Source: CAWBBA01 sp963729795 (GTDB lineage Bacteria > Desulfobacterota > Desulfomonilia > Desulfomonilales > Desulfomonilaceae). From it: DNA of 64,000 nucleotides. Every line of letters begins with the position of its first letter. Within the stretch, counting starts at the first letter, position 1. Of the stretch, positions 8,653 through 17,207 are shown piece after piece. The stretch is taken from positions 56,452 through 120,451 of the forward strand of contig CAVSPC010000021.1 in assembly GCA_963729795.1 (NCBI GenBank), written 5' to 3'. The notes under the pieces were generated by a model. That model made no database searches. It was not told the DNA's origin and was given only the letters and a program-made list of their open reading frames with translations. Made by a program: the position numbers and the translations under genes.

Positions 8653-9429
8653 TCATTGGGGAGTGACGTACTTTTCCTGTTGCCGGCGCATGGAGCGCAG
8701 CCAACGTTCGTAATCGTTCGCCTTATTTCTGAAGTAATCCATGACTTCCGGATGGGGCAGAATCAGGAACTCCTCCTTTTCCAATCCTGCGATGACGTGT
8801 TCCGCGACTTCCTCCGGAGAAAGGGCTGTTTTCATGAGCAGCTTCCCGACGCCTTCCGTTTCTTCAGAGAGCATTCCAGTTTTTACTCCCAAAGGACAAA
8901 GGCAGCTCACTTTGATGCCGTGGCGGGCATGGGTGATTGAAAGCCATTCCGCAAAGGCCACAGAAGCGTGCTTGCTAATCGCATAAGGTGCTGCACCAAG
9001 GGTAGTAAGCAACCCCCCGGCTGAACCCGTCTGTAGCAGGTACCCGCCGCCGCGCTCGATCATGGACGGCAGAACCGCTCGGGCGGCGTACACATGGGCC
9101 ATTACGTGGACATCCCAACAACGCTGCCATTCGGCATCCGGAGTCTCAGCGCCACCTGGTACAGAGATCCCAGCATTCGAACAGAACAAATCAATCGGGC
9201 CATAGGTACGGGTAGCGATCTCCACCAGTCTTTGGACGTCCCCCTCTTTGCCGACATCTGCTGCCACGGCAAGGCCACCGATCTCCTTGGCCACCTTGGC
9301 AGCCCCTTCTCCATTATAATCGGACACCACGATACCCTTTGCCCCCTCGGTCGCGAAACGTCGGCACAATCCGCGGCCTATCCCGGAGGCGCCACCGGTG
9401 ACCACTACAACTTTGTCGTGAATCTTCAT
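8653..9429 (-). CDS. short-chain dehydrogenase/reductase (SDR)
   Basis: This 258-aa classical SDR has the cofactor motif TGGASGIG at the N-terminus, NAG around residue 90, and the catalytic Tyr-x-x-x-Lys as YAISK, preceded by the Ser of QTGSAGG. An acidic residue after the second strand (VVSDYN) suggests NAD preference. It probably oxidises a hydroxyl or reduces a ketone within the beta-oxidation-like cluster. The start ATG follows AGGAG. It lies 44 bp before the MDR gene and about 180 bp after the crotonase gene on the same strand, so one transcript is likely. The substrate cannot be inferred. Confidence 0.88.
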   Translation of the reverse strand: MKIHDKVVVVTGGASGIGRGLCRRFATEGAKGIVVSDYNGEGAAKVAKEIGGLAVAADVGKEGDVQRLVEIATRTYGPIDLFCSNAGISVPGGAETPDAEWQRCWDVHVMAHVYAARAVLPSMIERGGGYLLQTGSAGGLLTTLGAAPYAISKHASVAFAEWLSITHARHGIKVSCLCPLGVKTGMLSEETEGVGKLLMKTALSPEEVAEHVIAGLEKEEFLILPHPEVMDYFRNKANDYERWLRSMRRQQEKYVTPQ

Positions 9430-9609
9430 AAAATCTCCTGTTGCGTTAAGCCCTCAATAGGGACGCATTCAATAAGTGACCGCCCTGCCACGAGAAACGA
9501 CGATTTCCTAAGTGCCCATGCTCCTGATTCTCTCCCGGCCGTCGTTCAGGCTTTCGAGGTATTGATCGACTGTCTTGATCATGAATTTCTCCTCGTGACG
9601 TGCAGGAAT

Positions 9610-10401
9610 TCATCTGCCCTTCCAATTAGGGGGCCTCTTTTCGGCAAAGGCCTTAGGCCCTTCAATGAAATCTTCGGATTGATACATTGCAAGCTGCCCC
9701 GGAAACTGAGTGGATATGGCCTCCTGCAGCGTCATGTTCAACCCTTTCACAGTCGCTTCCTTGGCTGCACGGATGCTCAGAGGGGCGGCGAGGAGAATTT
9801 CCGCGGCGATCTTCTCGGCAGTTGGAATCAACTCCGCTAGAGGAACGACTTCTGCGACAAGCCCATATTGCATGGCCTGTTTAGGCGTGATTCTTTTGGA
9901 GGTCATGATCATGTATTGGGCCAAGTGATAGGGTATCTGCCGGGGCAAACGATGCACGCCTCCTGCACCAGGAATCAATCCGACGCGAGGTTCGGGTAAT
10001 CCAAAACCGGCGTTTTCGGAGGCGATAATGATGTCGCAGGCAAGCGCAATTTCAAACCCTCCTCCAAGAGCTAGTCCATTTACCGCTGCGATGAAAGGCT
10101 TATAGCAGTCAAACCGTGAGGTTAATCCGGCAAACCCGCCCTTCACTCCTTTCATAATTTCACGCACCTTGGCCGGGCCGTTTACGGCTTGATATTTCAG
10201 GTCGTTGCCGGCTGAAAAAGCCTTCTCTCCCGCGCCTGTAACGATACATATCCATTGTTCCGGGTCGGCATCGAAGTCATTGAATGCATGGTCCATTTCC
10301 ACGCTGACCAACGGACTGATGGAATTCATGACCTCAGGACGATTGATCGTCACCGTGGTTACATGGCCTTTCTTCTCTACCTTGATGAATTCATGATTCA
10401 T
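9610..10401 (-). CDS. enoyl-CoA hydratase/isomerase (crotonase family)
   Basis: This 263-aa crotonase is expected to add water to an enoyl-CoA or to do a related reaction. The oxyanion-hole segments AFSAGNDLKYQA (about residues 63-74) and NGLALGGGFEIALACD (about 110-125) are intact. The second catalytic Glu region is seen as GLPEPRVGLIPGAGG. One of the two Glu residues of classical hydratases (the GGG[CF]E position) is present. The start ATG is preceded by AAGGGAGG. It belongs to the minus-strand beta-oxidation-like cluster, next to a hydrolase relic and 3-hydroxyacyl-CoA dehydrogenase. Carnitinyl-CoA dehydratase-like activity is an alternative. Confidence 0.9.
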   Translation of the reverse strand: MNHEFIKVEKKGHVTTVTINRPEVMNSISPLVSVEMDHAFNDFDADPEQWICIVTGAGEKAFSAGNDLKYQAVNGPAKVREIMKGVKGGFAGLTSRFDCYKPFIAAVNGLALGGGFEIALACDIIIASENAGFGLPEPRVGLIPGAGGVHRLPRQIPYHLAQYMIMTSKRITPKQAMQYGLVAEVVPLAELIPTAEKIAAEILLAAPLSIRAAKEATVKGLNMTLQEAISTQFPGQLAMYQSEDFIEGPKAFAEKRPPNWKGR

Positions 10402-10462
10402 AGTCGGCCTCCCTTGTAATCACTTGCATTTCTAATCATTGAATAGACTTGGCCAATTCGGA

Positions 10463-10696
10463 TCAAGCGCCAAGATGTAAAGAACCCCAGGAGGAATGCG
10501 GCCTACATGTAAGTTTCTCAGGGCAAGGAGCATTTACGTGCATCAGGAGAACCGGACCTACATCTCGGGGACCTTCATCAACATAATGGATTCTCAAACG
10601 GCCGCCTTCTCCATCGGGAACTTCGGCATATCTCGGCTCGAACGGGAAGCCCTCCAGATTCTTGAATCGCTCGTCCGGTGTTCTCAAAATTTTCAT
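10463..10696 (-). pseudogene. N-terminal relic of a haloalkane-dehalogenase-like alpha/beta hydrolase
   Basis: The first ~50 codons (MKILRTPDERFKNLEGFPFE ... LRIHYVDEGPRD ... VLLMH) match the N-terminus of haloalkane-dehalogenase-type alpha/beta hydrolases. Such proteins normally run to about 300 residues and continue from VLLLHG into the oxyanion and nucleophile regions. Here similarity stops right after LLMH, where the HG-x-P oxyanion motif should be. The frame then runs 30 unrelated codons to a stop. The nucleophile Asp, acid and His are all missing. This is a truncated remnant sitting inside the beta-oxidation-like cluster between the crotonase and the 3-hydroxyacyl-CoA dehydrogenase. It could still be transcribed but cannot be an active hydrolase. 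Confidence 0.6.
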
Positions 10697-10956
10697 GAAA
10701 AATTACCTCATTAACCATGAAGTATATGCGCTCCTGCTTTTATCTGAATTCTTTCTATCCTGGCAGAGCCTCACGATATATTTGATTTTGATCGAATGCC
10801 GGGTGCCTGGTCAGCACCGGTCATGCTGTCCGCAGATCGTCACTGTTTGACAGCGAACGGCCTCTAAGACCGGGAGTAGAGAAAGTTGAGAAGGAAGCAC
10901 CTCCCGCATCGTGCAAGCCGGAAGGTGCTCAATTCATGAACTTTAATAAAAATGGG

Positions 10957-11826
10957 TTATTTCTTGTAGCTGTACCAGCCTTCACCCGTCTTCTGACCAA
11001 GTTTGCCTTCAGTAACCTTTTTCACAATGCTAGGAGTCGGAAGGTCCGCCCTGTCACCGGTTTCATAGAAGTGGCTCATCCCGATGTCATAGCTCAGGTC
11101 GATACCCGTCAGATCCATGAGGCGGAACGGGCCCATGGGATGGCCGGCACCGTAGACACAAGCCTTGTCTATATCCTCATAAGAGGCCACGCCCATTTCA
11201 AGCATCCACATGGCCTCTTTCGAAATAGCGGCGACAATTCGGTTCAGGACGAAACCGTCCACTTCCTTGTTGATCAGGATGGGCACTTTGTCGATCTTTT
11301 CACAGAAGTCCATCATGCATCGCGCTGTTTCATCAGAGACATGCGGCCCTTGGACCACTTCGACTAGCTTCATGACCAGCGCTGGGTTGAAGAAATGGAG
11401 ATTGCAGACCTGGGAAGGACGATTGGTAACATCGACGATTCGGGAACTTACAATGAAAGAACTGTTCGTGGCCAGAATTGCTTTCGGTGGAGCGAACTTA
11501 TCCAGGTCGGCAAAGATTTTCCGCTTCAGATCTATTCTTTCCAGGACCGCCTCAATAACCAGGTCGGCATCCTTGACGGCCTCTTTCAGATCGCCTGTGA
11601 AAGAGATAAGACTGCGGGCCTTTTTCGCGGCCTCTTCCGTCAACTTCCCCTTCTGGACGCGCCCTGGCAGATAGGTATCGCAAAATTTCTCGGCTTTTTC
11701 GAGCACGGCCGGAACCACGTCCGTGCTGACCGTCTTAAAGCCATGCAGTGCGCACTGCAACGCGATCTGGTGTCCCATGTTCCCGGCACCCACAACAGCT
11801 ACGTTTTTCACTTCGTCTATCTTCAT
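10957..11826 (-). CDS. 3-hydroxyacyl-CoA dehydrogenase (first copy)
   Basis: This 289-aa NAD-dependent dehydrogenase oxidises 3-hydroxyacyl-CoA to 3-oxoacyl-CoA. The Rossmann motif VVGAGNMGHQIA is at residues 10-21. The Ser of NSSF (about 122) and the His-Glu region LHFFNPALVMKLVEVV (about 143-158) with PVLINKEVDGFVLNRI carry the family's catalytic and fold signatures. Length is normal for the short monofunctional (HbdA/PaaH-like) type. The start follows GGAGGAG. It is cotranscribed with the dienoyl-CoA reductase-like gene upstream (105-bp gap) and serves the same degradation pathway. A second, more divergent copy lies at 48.1-49.0 kb. Confidence 0.92.
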   Translation of the reverse strand: MKIDEVKNVAVVGAGNMGHQIALQCALHGFKTVSTDVVPAVLEKAEKFCDTYLPGRVQKGKLTEEAAKKARSLISFTGDLKEAVKDADLVIEAVLERIDLKRKIFADLDKFAPPKAILATNSSFIVSSRIVDVTNRPSQVCNLHFFNPALVMKLVEVVQGPHVSDETARCMMDFCEKIDKVPILINKEVDGFVLNRIVAAISKEAMWMLEMGVASYEDIDKACVYGAGHPMGPFRLMDLTGIDLSYDIGMSHFYETGDRADLPTPSIVKKVTEGKLGQKTGEGWYSYKK

Positions 11827-11930
11827 GTTTCACTCTCCTCCTGTTTCAGTTTTGCATCTTGTCTTATTGATTCCATGGTTACATAAGGTCAACGATTTTG
11901 TTTCGTGAGACGGCCGCAAAATGAAATATT

Positions 11931-13892
11931 TTAGTCGATTGCCCAGGCTGCCCTGGCCCCCTCGGTGGTTGCCTCAATAATTCGTCGCGGGGAGACTGCG
12001 TCCCCGACTACAAAATGACGAAAACCTTTTTTCGCTAGCATGTCTTTCAAAGCTTCGCGAGGCGTCACCCCAATAGCAATGATGACCTGCGCGACGGGCT
12101 CAAGCTTAAGGTCTTCGCCGTTCCTTGTTAAAAGGACCGCCCCCTCTTCGATGCGCTTGATTGTTGTGCCAAACATCAGTCTGACTCCTGCAGCCCGCAG
12201 GCGCTTATGCAGCATTTGGCCGTGGGCGGCCTGCGGCAGGACGGGTGATTTCGGCAGAATCTCCACGATGGTAATATCCTTCACGCCTTTTTCCCGCAGG
12301 AAATCAGCCGTCTCCATGCCGACCAATCCGCCGCCGACAATTACGACGTGATCTTTCGGCTGAACTTCTCCATCCAGGATTTGCCAGGCATCACAAACCA
12401 CAGAAGTGCCTGTAACCTCGGCCGGGCAGGCCGACTTGGCCGCGCCGATTGCGAGAACCAGGGCTTCGGGTCTGCCCTGTTCGATCATGGCTTCAGTGAC
12501 CTCTACGCCGGTTTTTATCTCCACTCCCTGCCTTTCACACTTGGCCGTGAGCGTGCGTACGTATTTATCGTAAACGCCCTTATGCGGAGCCATCGCCGCA
12601 TAGCGGGCATTTCCGCCGGTCCGCCCCTCGCACTCATATAGTGTGACTCTATGTCCCAACCTTGCAGCTTCGAAAGCAGCCGTGAGCCCAGCCGGTCCTG
12701 CGCCGATCACCCAGACATTTCTTTTAATTTTCGCCGGACCTTCCGGTCTGATCAGTTCCTGGCCGGTCTGCGGATTGATCGCGCAACGTATGGGCTGCTG
12801 CTCCAGGGAAAGGCGCTCAATGCAACCCTGGTTGCAGGCCAGGCATTCCAACGTATCTTCGGGATGCCCGGCAATTGCGTTTTTCAGAAAGTCGGGATCG
12901 GCTAGATGCTGACGTCCCACGGCGATCATATCCGCATCACCACGGGCGATCACCTCATTCATCAAAAAAGGGTCCGTATAGCGGCCGACCGAAATCACAG
13001 GTACTGTCGCCACTTCCTTGATCGTACGCGCAAGATGAGCGTTGAACCCGGGAGCAAATTCAACGGGCGCGCTGGGATTCGGTGTATTGAGATTGATATC
13101 CATATTCCCGTGCGTGCCGAAGGAGACGTGAATGACATCCACACCGGCAGCGACCAGATCGGGGATGATCGTCTGCATATCGTTAATGCCATATCCGCCC
13201 TTAATGCCTTCTTCGCCGGAGATGCGCATGGAAACGGGGAAGTTAGGGCCGACTTGCTTGCGCACTTCCCGAGTGCATTCCAGCATAAATCGCGCGCGAG
13301 CCTTGAAATCGCCGCCGTATTGATCCCGGCGTTGATTGGAGTGCGCTGAAAGAAACTGCATGAGCAGATAGCCATGTGCAGCGTGGAGTTCGACGGCGTC
13401 AAATCCGGCTTCTTTAGCGCGAAGCGCCGCGGCGCCGAAAGCGGTTATCGCCTCTTGGATTTCTTCCAGAGTCATTTCGCGCGGAGAACCGAGAAAGCCG
13501 AAAATGTAACTGGGAATGGCCGAAGCGCCGAAGGCCAGCCCTTTCTTTTGGAGCGAGTAACTTTCCCGGCCGCAGTGGTGAAGTTGCAGAGCAACTTTAG
13601 CGCCCTGACTATGAACGGTCGCTGCTATCGTGGATAGGCCGGGAATGAATTTGTCGTCCCACGCCCCCAGACCTCGCGGGGAAACGTGGCCTGCCGGATG
13701 AACGGCCGCGATCTCCGTGATAACAAGACCGGCGCCGCTTTGCGCCCGGCGTTTGATGTATGCAAGTTGGGCTTCACTGACGATGCCGCCGCTGTCGGCC
13801 AGACCCGTGCCCATCGGAGGTATAACAAGCCGGTTGGAAAGTTGGAGAGCGCCAATTTTAATCGGTTCCAACAGATGTTGCAGAGTGGTCAC
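11931..13892 (-). CDS. NADH:flavin oxidoreductase / 2,4-dienoyl-CoA reductase-like (FadH type)
   Basis: This 653-aa protein has the two-part layout of FadH-type enzymes. An FMN-binding TIM barrel of the Old Yellow Enzyme family spans about residues 1-340, including HAAHGYLLMQFLS and HHCGRES. The 4Fe-4S cysteines follow as CLACNQGCIE ... IRCAINP. An FAD/NAD(P) module begins with VIGAGPAGLTAAFEAARLGH and has a second GGGLVGMETA. Such enzymes reduce 2,4-dienoyl-CoA or other enoates with NAD(P)H. I chose the GTG at 13892, because AGGAGC lies 7 bp upstream; an in-frame ATG at 13961 has no such site. It lies between thiolase and 3-hydroxyacyl-CoA dehydrogenase genes, consistent with unsaturated acyl-CoA metabolism. 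Confidence 0.9.
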   Translation of the reverse strand: MTTLQHLLEPIKIGALQLSNRLVIPPMGTGLADSGGIVSEAQLAYIKRRAQSGAGLVITEIAAVHPAGHVSPRGLGAWDDKFIPGLSTIAATVHSQGAKVALQLHHCGRESYSLQKKGLAFGASAIPSYIFGFLGSPREMTLEEIQEAITAFGAAALRAKEAGFDAVELHAAHGYLLMQFLSAHSNQRRDQYGGDFKARARFMLECTREVRKQVGPNFPVSMRISGEEGIKGGYGINDMQTIIPDLVAAGVDVIHVSFGTHGNMDINLNTPNPSAPVEFAPGFNAHLARTIKEVATVPVISVGRYTDPFLMNEVIARGDADMIAVGRQHLADPDFLKNAIAGHPEDTLECLACNQGCIERLSLEQQPIRCAINPQTGQELIRPEGPAKIKRNVWVIGAGPAGLTAAFEAARLGHRVTLYECEGRTGGNARYAAMAPHKGVYDKYVRTLTAKCERQGVEIKTGVEVTEAMIEQGRPEALVLAIGAAKSACPAEVTGTSVVCDAWQILDGEVQPKDHVVIVGGGLVGMETADFLREKGVKDITIVEILPKSPVLPQAAHGQMLHKRLRAAGVRLMFGTTIKRIEEGAVLLTRNGEDLKLEPVAQVIIAIGVTPREALKDMLAKKGFRHFVVGDAVSPRRIIEATTEGARAAWAID

Positions 13893-14127
13893 AGACAAGC
13901 TCCTTTTGAAAATTTTACGAAACACCCGATGGACAACACTGCCCAGTTTAAGGGGGTGCATCTTCCTTGAGAATTTAGAATCTCTCGGGCCCGAAAATCA
14001 AATGTAAAGGTCAACAGAAAAATATGTTGTCACGGCATAATCGGCAAATCCTTTAACGCCGTTTGTTCTAATGCACTCCTCCTGGGTTCTCATGGTTAAG
14101 CCTTACCTGATCATGGGTTTTCCAAAT

Positions 14128-15339
14128 TCAGCACTGAAGATTCTCGATAACCGTTGCTACGCCGAGTCCGCCGCCGCAGCAGGAACTAAAAAAGCCGTAT
14201 TTCCCTCCTCTTCGGATAAGTTCTTTCATCGCAAAGAGACAAATGCGGCCGCCAGAAGCGCCATTCGGATGACCGAATGCGATAGCGCCGCCGTTCGGAT
14301 TCCAGTTTTTCTCCATATTGATCTTCTCGCCCATCTGCTTCTCGAGTTCCTTGATAACAGCAAGATTCTGCACCGCAAAGGCCTCGTTGCACTCCATGAC
14401 TTCCATGTCCGCAAGCTTCAGGCCGGCGCGATTCAATGCCTGCGGGATCGCGTAAGCGGGCGCGATTCCCATGATCTTGGGATCGACACCATAATCACCG
14501 CCGCTCAGCCATTTGGCCATCGGTGTGTACCCCAGCTCGATCGCCTTCGCCTTGGACATCATGAGCACGAAAGCAGCCCCGTCGTTACGTCCGGATGAGT
14601 TTCCGGCAGTAACCGTCCCGTTTTCGATAAATGCCGGCCGCAGCGCTGCCAGGGCTTCCATCGAGGTTGCCCGTGGATGTTCGTCAACCTTAAATTCAAT
14701 CGCAGTGGTCTTTTTCGTGGCGGGGATTGTTATCGGCACGATCTCGTCGACAAAGTACCCGGCATCAATCGCTTTCCTTGCAAGGACCTGGCTCCGCAAA
14801 CCGAACTCATCCTGCTCCAGCCTGGAGATGTTGTACATCTGTTGCAGGGCTTCAGCCGTCAGTCCCATGTTCGAGGTGGCTAGATCCTTCGTGGGAGAAA
14901 GGGAAGTCGGGACCGGCGTGGGACGGATCATCTTGAACGGCTCGGTCGCCATGGAGAATTTGCAGGTTGCCTGGCTGTAAGATTCCATTCCGCCTGCGAT
15001 GACGATGTCCGCCTGGTTCGCTATGATCCGCCATGCGGCATGGTTGATGCTGTCAATCGCCGATCCGCACTGCATCTCGACATAAGACGCGGCAGTGGAC
15101 ATGGGCAGACCCGAGGCCAATGCGGCCCAGCGCGCGGGATTCAGGGCGGATGTACCGCCGATCGCCGACCCTGCAAATACCGAGTCCACATGTGCCTTCT
15201 CGGCAATCTTGGTTTTTTCCAGCAGACCTTTCAGAGCCAGCCCAGCGAGTTCTTCCATTGTGAAATTCCGCAGTGTACGTCCTAAAGTGCCAAATGCCGT
15301 CCGTACGCCGTCAACAAAGACCACCTCTCTTCTATCCAT
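14128..15339 (-). CDS. acetyl-CoA acetyltransferase (thiolase)
   Basis: This 403-aa thiolase cleaves 3-oxoacyl-CoA with CoA, or runs the reverse Claisen condensation. The nucleophilic Cys lies in YVEMQCGSAID (about residue 89). The other catalytic signatures are NEAFAVQ, GHPNGASGGR and the C-terminal SCCGGGLGVA, all intact. Length fits the family. The start ATG has GAGGAAGG upstream. The 235-bp gap to the dienoyl-CoA reductase-like gene has no recognised terminator, so the cluster may be read as one long transcript from near 16.9 kb. It supplies the final step of the local beta-oxidation set. Confidence 0.93.
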   Translation of the reverse strand: MDRREVVFVDGVRTAFGTLGRTLRNFTMEELAGLALKGLLEKTKIAEKAHVDSVFAGSAIGGTSALNPARWAALASGLPMSTAASYVEMQCGSAIDSINHAAWRIIANQADIVIAGGMESYSQATCKFSMATEPFKMIRPTPVPTSLSPTKDLATSNMGLTAEALQQMYNISRLEQDEFGLRSQVLARKAIDAGYFVDEIVPITIPATKKTTAIEFKVDEHPRATSMEALAALRPAFIENGTVTAGNSSGRNDGAAFVLMMSKAKAIELGYTPMAKWLSGGDYGVDPKIMGIAPAYAIPQALNRAGLKLADMEVMECNEAFAVQNLAVIKELEKQMGEKINMEKNWNPNGGAIAFGHPNGASGGRICLFAMKELIRRGGKYGFFSSCCGGGLGVATVIENLQC

Positions 15340-15580
15340 GTTCTACCTTCCTCGTTTGTGAAATTTAAGAAATTCGGCAATCATTCAGATAGCTCCTGTC
15401 CCCCTTACTCATTTCCAACTACTCAGCAAGAAACAGCCTCGTATTTGATGTTCAGGACCTTTGCACACGCCCGTCATCCTCATAGTCATTTCCAAAAGGT
15501 TTGTCGGATGTGTGAGAATGAGGCCGTCACCTCGGATTCCGATCCAATGCTGTTGACTTAAGGGACCTCCGTCTACTCCA

Positions 15581-15690
15581 CCGTCACCCCGGCGAAGGCC
15601 GGGGTCCAGTCCGCGAAACGCGGGATGGATTCCGGCTCAGGCCCAGGGCACCGTCCGGAGCTGGCCGGAATAACGAGCGAGAGGCTCCGT
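15581..15690. repeat. dispersed intergenic palindromic repeat
   Basis: The stretch holds a perfect CCCCGGC-GAAG-GCCGGGG hairpin (15587-15604), then CCGCGAAACGCGG and a loose GGATTCCGG/CCGGAAT pair. This arrangement is typical of short palindromic elements scattered between genes in many proteobacteria. It lies in the 410-bp gap between the nitronate-monooxygenase-family gene and the thiolase gene; nothing else is recognisable in that gap. It might affect transcript stability or readthrough. Confidence 0.6.
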
Positions 15691-15751
15691 CTCTGGACTT
15701 CCTAGATTCTCCGTCGTTCGATGAAACGTACATTGTCTTTGGCAAGTACTC

Positions 15752-16864
15752 TTAGACCAAATATTTTGTCGGTATGCTGCGCAGGATATTTTCCGCTTCG
15801 TTAACAATCTCCTGAACCATGTCGTCGACCTTAGGCATGTTTTGAATCCGTTGTGCAGCTTCGCCGGCAGCCATGAGGGCTTTCTCCTTGATGCCGTCAT
15901 AGACGGCCCGAATAGACTCTTTCTCAAATTCGATCAGGGACATGTCAATTGTGGAAAAGTCGTCTGGAGCCCCGAGGAAAACCCCGGGCGACTTTTGGAG
16001 TGTATTCTTCTGGTGCTCAAGGCTCCTGGGAGTCTTCAACCACCGGGCGGGACCGACAAAACCGCGGGCGACAAGGGTCCCCCGGTCGCCGGCGGCCACG
16101 ACGCCCTCTTTCCATATCTGGTGAAAATCGCTCTCTTGCGTTGCCAGGAAGCGGGTCCCCATCTGGGCCCCATCAGCGCCCAAGACCAGGGCCGCAGCCA
16201 GGGTTTTGCCGTCGCAGAAACCGCCCGCGCCGCACACCAGGGTCTTTTCGTCGGATACCGCGTCAACCACGGCAGGCAGAAGGATAAGGGAGTGGACCGG
16301 TTCCCAGGAAGTGTGAAATCCTCCTTCATGGCCGGAGGCAACGATTACATCGACACCCGCTTTCTTGCAACGCAGAGCACCTTTGACGGAGGGGACAACA
16401 TGCATCCAGATGAAACCGGCCCCCTTGATCTTGTCCTTCCAGCCGACAGGATCACCGGCCGAGGTAAAGATCACCTTGAAATGATTCTCCATGTCTGGAT
16501 TCTCTTTTCGGACCCGGATGGCGGTATTGATGATGACCTCGGAAAGATGCTTCAACTCCGCCGACACCATGACGTTTATTCCGAAAATGCCACCCTTGTC
16601 CTTGGTCAGACGATAGGTCCGCTTCAATACCTTTTCCAGAGCCGTGGCCATGTCGTCGTCATAATCGGCCTCCCCGCTCTCCACAAAAGCCTTGTAGATC
16701 CAGGGCTGCTCCTGTTTGCTGAACAGACCGCTGGTGGAAAGCAGTCCCAGAACCCCCGCGTTTGCTGCAGCCACACACAGGTTGTTGTTGCTGAAAGGGC
16801 CCATGCCCGCCTGAATAATCGGATAATTGATCCCGACTTTGTCACGTAGTCTCGATTTGATCAT
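15752..16864 (-). CDS. nitronate monooxygenase / enoyl-reductase-like FMN enzyme (NPD family)
   Basis: This 370-aa TIM-barrel flavoenzyme belongs to the nitronate monooxygenase/FabK family. Signatures are the N-terminal IIQAGMGPFSNNNLCVAAANAG, ASGHEGGFHTS (about residues 180-190, holding the family's catalytic-type His), GAGGFCDGKTLAAALVLGADGAQMGTRF as FMN-phosphate-binding segment, and FLATQES. Members oxidise nitronates or reduce enoyl-ACP/CoA. In this beta-oxidation setting an acyl-CoA-related oxidoreductase is likelier than nitronate use, but that is inference. It is the first gene of the minus-strand cluster, divergent from the sigma-54 activator about 340 bp away. The start ATG has AAGAAGGA upstream. 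Confidence 0.85.
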   Translation of the reverse strand: MIKSRLRDKVGINYPIIQAGMGPFSNNNLCVAAANAGVLGLLSTSGLFSKQEQPWIYKAFVESGEADYDDDMATALEKVLKRTYRLTKDKGGIFGINVMVSAELKHLSEVIINTAIRVRKENPDMENHFKVIFTSAGDPVGWKDKIKGAGFIWMHVVPSVKGALRCKKAGVDVIVASGHEGGFHTSWEPVHSLILLPAVVDAVSDEKTLVCGAGGFCDGKTLAAALVLGADGAQMGTRFLATQESDFHQIWKEGVVAAGDRGTLVARGFVGPARWLKTPRSLEHQKNTLQKSPGVFLGAPDDFSTIDMSLIEFEKESIRAVYDGIKEKALMAAGEAAQRIQNMPKVDDMVQEIVNEAENILRSIPTKYLV

Positions 16865-17207
16865 GAGTAAATCCTTCTTAGCTTTATAGTGATTTTATCA
16901 GTTATAAGCACCATGACAAGACACGTTGTTCGTTTGAGAAATTGCTCTGCAATTTACACTAGATGAATCGGGAATCATTCAACAGCAGGGAATTTCGTGG
17001 GCGGAAAAGAGTCGGCCATTCTTCCGCTTACTTGTATTGCATGTTGATGCCCACTCTTTTTTCCTGTTAGCATTTAATATGCCACCGCCACACCTATGAT
17101 TAAATATCTAACAATGCAGGAGATTGTTGCTGTTGCAGAAAATCCTTTTTATTGATAGTTTTGCATAAAGAGAGAACTTTTGCATAATGCAACTGAAATG
17201 GAGAATA
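16865..17207. promoter_or_regulatory. divergent intergenic region between catabolic cluster and sigma-54 activator
   Basis: About 340 bp separate the two divergent starts. By analogy with other activators of this class, it should hold a -24/-12 promoter and upstream activator sites. I looked for TGGCAC-N5-TTGC on both strands and saw no convincing match, so the promoter type is not settled. The A/T-rich part at 17150-17200, with TTTTGCATAA repeated twice (about 17160-17187), may be the activator gene's own promoter or an operator. Confidence 0.35.

Noticed and set aside
16865..17207. Sigma-54 (-24/-12) promoter before the catabolic cluster
   Set aside because: Expected from the neighbouring activator, but no convincing match was seen on either strand.
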